6,717 nucleotides of DNA from Oscillospiraceae bacterium (GTDB lineage Bacteria > Bacillota > Clostridia > Oscillospirales > UBA929), in NCBI GenBank assembly GCA_009777685.1, contig WRLJ01000089.1, positions 1 to 6,717 of the forward strand, read 5' to 3'. A program made the translations under genes and the position numbers. Positions 5,343 to 6,717 of the stretch are shown here, piece after piece; positions within the stretch are counted from its first letter, which is position 1, and each line of letters starts with the position of its first letter. The notes under the pieces were generated by a model that saw only the letters and a program-made list of their open reading frames with translations, did not search any database and had not been told where the DNA came from.

Positions 5343-6341
5343 TCAGTTTTCCGAAATATACAAAATATCGCTCGATGCTCTCTCGCTGGTCCGCCCCTGC
5401 GGGCGGTTGGCCAGCTCCTCGCGCCAGACCAGCGTGGACGTGCCGCCGCCGTCGAGGTTGTAGGCGTCGGTGCAGCCCAGCTCCGCGAACAGTTCCGACA
5501 TCTGGCGCAATGTCAGTCCCTGGCTGTAGCCCTTCAGCCGCCCGTCGGCGACCAGGAACACGAAATGGCCCGGCGCGATCATCCCGACGGCGGTGCGCGG
5601 GTTTAGGCCGCTGATGCCGTGGCTGTAGGCGTCCGGGGCCTCGCCGTCCCGCAGCAGGGCGGGGCCGAAGGAGAAGGTGTGGAGCGCGCCCATCGCCAGA
5701 AGCTCCGCGGCGGGAATGTCCTGCTCCTGATAGATCATCATGCGCCCGTCGGCGAGGAACGCCATGCCCTCGCGCGAGGGCTCGTCGCGGTACAGCGTGC
5801 CGTTGCGGATGATGATCCCGTCGTCGCGGAAGCCGTAGTAATCGCCGTTGACGGCCAGCAGCGCGCCCAGACGCCGCGCCATCGACGACGGTCTTTCCTG
5901 TATATTGCGCCCGAAGGTGTCCTTGGCAAAGCCCGTGCCGATCCGGCTCATGTCCAGGACAATGGCCTCGGCGGTGAAATACGTCACGCGCGCCTGACCC
6001 TCTCCGGTCTCGAAGCGCCGCAGGTGGACGGTCACGGCGTCGTCCTCGTGGGTGTCCAGCAGGACGCCGCCGGTGATAAGCGGTTCGGGGCGCGGCGTCG
6101 GGGTCGGCTCCGGCGTCGGTTCCGGCGGGGAGGCTGTTTCGTGCGGCGAGGGGGTCTCCCGCGGCGGTTCCGTCTCCCGCGGAAGCGGCGCGGGCGTGAG
6201 CCGCTCAATAACCGGCTGGCTGGGGACCGGCTGCGGGTGTTCAAACCAATACCGGTTGGCGATCACCAGCAGAGTTCCCGCCAGTACGCCCAGGACCGCC
6301 AGCGCGATCACCAGCGCCCGAAGGCCCGTTTGTTTGGTCAT
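5343..6341 (-). CDS. Membrane-anchored phosphodiester glycosidase (NAGPA-like) family protein
   Basis: A protein of 332 residues from ATG 6341. A signal anchor (about 7-27) leads into a Pro/Thr/Glu linker (about 35-88) and an outside catalytic domain. The domain matches the NAGPA family (alpha-N-acetylglucosaminyl phosphodiester glycosidase): AVNGDYY (163-169), NPRTAVG (247-253) and the hallmark NLDGGGTST (295-303) near the C-terminus. Family members cleave sugar-phosphodiester bonds; in Bacillota they are tied to wall or capsule glycans, but the substrate here is unknown. Start choice: an in-frame ATG at 6353 is only 1 nt from AGGAG (6355-6359), too close, whereas 6341 is 13 nt away, long but workable and directly before the anchor. 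The gene is first in an operon with the GT2-GtrA gene, under the promoter at 6392-6420, which suggests joint building and trimming of an envelope glycan (inference). Confidence 0.9.
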   Translation of the reverse strand: MTKQTGLRALVIALAVLGVLAGTLLVIANRYWFEHPQPVPSQPVIERLTPAPLPRETEPPRETPSPHETASPPEPTPEPTPTPRPEPLITGGVLLDTHEDDAVTVHLRRFETGEGQARVTYFTAEAIVLDMSRIGTGFAKDTFGRNIQERPSSMARRLGALLAVNGDYYGFRDDGIIIRNGTLYRDEPSREGMAFLADGRMMIYQEQDIPAAELLAMGALHTFSFGPALLRDGEAPDAYSHGISGLNPRTAVGMIAPGHFVFLVADGRLKGYSQGLTLRQMSELFAELGCTDAYNLDGGGTSTLVWREELANRPQGRTSERASSDILYISEN

Positions 6342-6391
6342 GGCAGTTTGCATTCTCCTTGTCTCTGCGGTGGATTGTCTGTATTCATCTT

Positions 6392-6420
6392 ATTTTATCA
6401 GATTCCCGTAAAAAATACAA
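6392..6420 (-). promoter_or_regulatory. Sigma-A promoter of the glycosidase / glycosyltransferase operon
   Basis: Read on the minus strand: TTGTAT (6420-6415), 17-nt spacer, TAAAAT (6397-6392), with TGA directly before it, giving an extended -10 (TGnTAAAAT). The surroundings are AT-rich in an otherwise GC-rich window. Transcription should begin near 6385, leaving a leader of roughly 40 nt before the start codon. Confidence 0.65.
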
Positions 6421-6444
6421 TGCCCGCGAACTTTCTTCCGGGCA
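6421..6444 (-). terminator. Weak minus-strand hairpin with T-rich tail upstream of the operon promoter
   Basis: TGCCCG (6421-6426) pairs with CGGGCA (6439-6444) in a 6-bp GC-rich stem with a 12-nt loop. On the minus strand TTGTATTTTTT follows at once, as in an intrinsic terminator, and would insulate the operon from transcription entering from the right. The same T-rich tail supplies the -35 box. Short stem, low confidence. Confidence 0.3.
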
Positions 6445-6496
6445 AGAGGCTTTACGCTGCCCGTATATCGCGCCCGCAGGGTGCGACGCCGCACAC

Positions 6497-6537
6497 ACCG
6501 TAGGGCGCGACGACCCCGGCGCGCCGTGTTTCCCCAT
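6497..6537 (+). repeat. GTAGGG-family palindromic repeat, copy with GGCGCG/CGCGCC stem
   Basis: Begins ACCGTAGGG, has stem GGCGCG (6504-6509) with CGCGCC (6520-6525), and ends CGTGTTTCCCCAT (6525-6537). Its first 24 bases are repeated exactly at 6694-6717. The tail is nearly identical to the tail of the copy at 6607-6668. Confidence 0.75.
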
Positions 6538-6549
6538 TTTGCGCGCCCG

Positions 6550-6585
6550 GGGAAACGGACGGACGTTTAGGGAAACGGACGGACG
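6550..6585. repeat. Two tandem copies of a 16-bp unit at 20-bp period
   Basis: GGGAAACGGACGGACG occurs at 6550-6565 and 6570-6585, separated by TTTA. Read on the other strand it resembles the CGTTTCCC-type tail of the neighbouring palindromic repeats, so this looks like a duplicated tail segment. Confidence 0.8.
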
Positions 6586-6604
6586 CACACAGTGCGTCCC
6601 TACA
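6581..6604 (-). repeat. GTAGGG-family palindromic repeat, copy with GGACGCAC/GTGCGTCC stem
   Basis: On the minus strand it opens TGTAGGGACG (from 6604). GGACGCAC (6581-6588) and GTGCGTCC (6592-6599) form an 8-bp stem with a 3-nt loop. It is joined directly to the tandem 16-bp units. Confidence 0.75.
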
Positions 6605-6606
6605 GG

Positions 6607-6668
6607 GCATGGGGAACCCCCGGAAAACCTTGTAGGGGCGGCAATCTGCCGCCCGTGTTTACCCATGC
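6607..6668 (+). repeat. GTAGGG-family palindromic repeat bounded by 10-bp inverted repeats
   Basis: The core TTGTAGGGG (from 6630) leads into stem GGGCGGCA (6636-6643) with TGCCGCCC (6647-6654), loop ATC, and tail CGTGTTTACCCAT (6654-6666). GCATGGGGAA (6607-6616) and TTACCCATGC (6659-6668) are inverted repeats matching at 9 of 10 positions and enclose it. GGGAACCCCCGG at 6612-6623 also occurs, inverted, at 4143-4154 in the other gene-free stretch. Confidence 0.7.
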
Positions 6669-6693
6669 ACCCCGTTTGCCCCCAACCGCACAA

Positions 6694-6717
6694 ACCGTAG
6701 GGCGCGACGACCCCGGC
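6694..6717 (+). repeat. GTAGGG-family palindromic repeat, cut by the window edge
   Basis: All 24 bases to the edge are identical to 6497-6520, including ACCGTAGGG and the left stem arm GGCGCG. The right arm would lie beyond the window. Confidence 0.8.

Larger units (their letters stand above)
6354..6717. other. Gene-free repeat-rich stretch at the right edge
   Basis: No convincing gene is seen on either strand; open frames here lack ribosome binding sites and recognisable domains. The left 70 bases hold the operon promoter and leader. From about 6480 to the edge the DNA is almost wholly short palindromes and direct repeats of the GTAGGG family, itemised separately. Confidence 0.75.

Noticed and set aside
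4204..5463. Plus-strand open frame of 419 codons
   Set aside because: Antisense to the GT2-GtrA gene, rich in Arg and Gln with no domain; a GC-driven shadow. The opposite strand has full family motifs.
5619..6503. Plus-strand open frame of 294 codons
   Set aside because: Antisense to the glycosidase gene, Arg-rich and without recognisable motifs.
6497..6717. CRISPR array
   Set aside because: Repeats are palindromic with changing cores, irregularly spaced and on both strands; there are no uniform spacers and no cas genes.

Overview
The window looks like a chromosomal piece of a GC-rich Bacillota, probably a gut-type Clostridia (Oscillospirales-like). This rests on strong AGGAGG-type ribosome binding sites, an ECF sigma / DUF4367-type anti-sigma pair, a BaiN/RdsA-type flavoprotein, and exported proteins with TPxP linkers. 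Most genes are very GC-rich. The sigma/anti-sigma pair is visibly less so. Taxonomy is inferred from gene content only.

Layout, left to right. (1) 1-1055, minus strand: the N-terminal 351 residues of an exported protein with a copper-amine-oxidase-N-like domain, a Pro/Thr linker and a NodB-like (polysaccharide deacetylase) fold whose catalytic motifs look lost. It runs off the left edge. (2) An 80-bp divergent spacer with a good minus-strand promoter. (3) 1136-2380, plus strand: a BaiN/RdsA (YhiN/HI0933)-type FAD oxidoreductase. (4) 2381-2528: a GC-rich hairpin, then a putative ECF-type promoter. (5) 2529-3883, plus strand: an ECF sigma factor overlapping by 4 bp (ATGA) a single-pass membrane anti-sigma factor. 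(6) 3884-4239: a gene-free convergent spacer made almost entirely of two inverted-repeat-bounded elements (91 bp and 182 bp) around a bidirectional intrinsic terminator. (7) 6341 down to 4240, minus strand: a two-gene operon with its own extended -10 promoter, encoding a membrane-anchored phosphodiester glycosidase (NAGPA-like) and then a GT2-GtrA fusion glycosyltransferase. (8) 6354-6717: gene-free DNA packed with short palindromic repeats, the last cut by the right edge.

How the parts fit: the sigma/anti-sigma pair is a classic self-contained envelope-stress switch. The glycosidase/GT2-GtrA operon and the deacetylase-like protein all point to the cell envelope and its polysaccharides, although no direct regulatory link is visible. 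The most unusual signal is a family of at least seven short repeats. They open with (T/C)GTAGGG, sit on both strands in both gene-free stretches, and keep a hairpin whose core sequence changes from copy to copy while base pairing is preserved.
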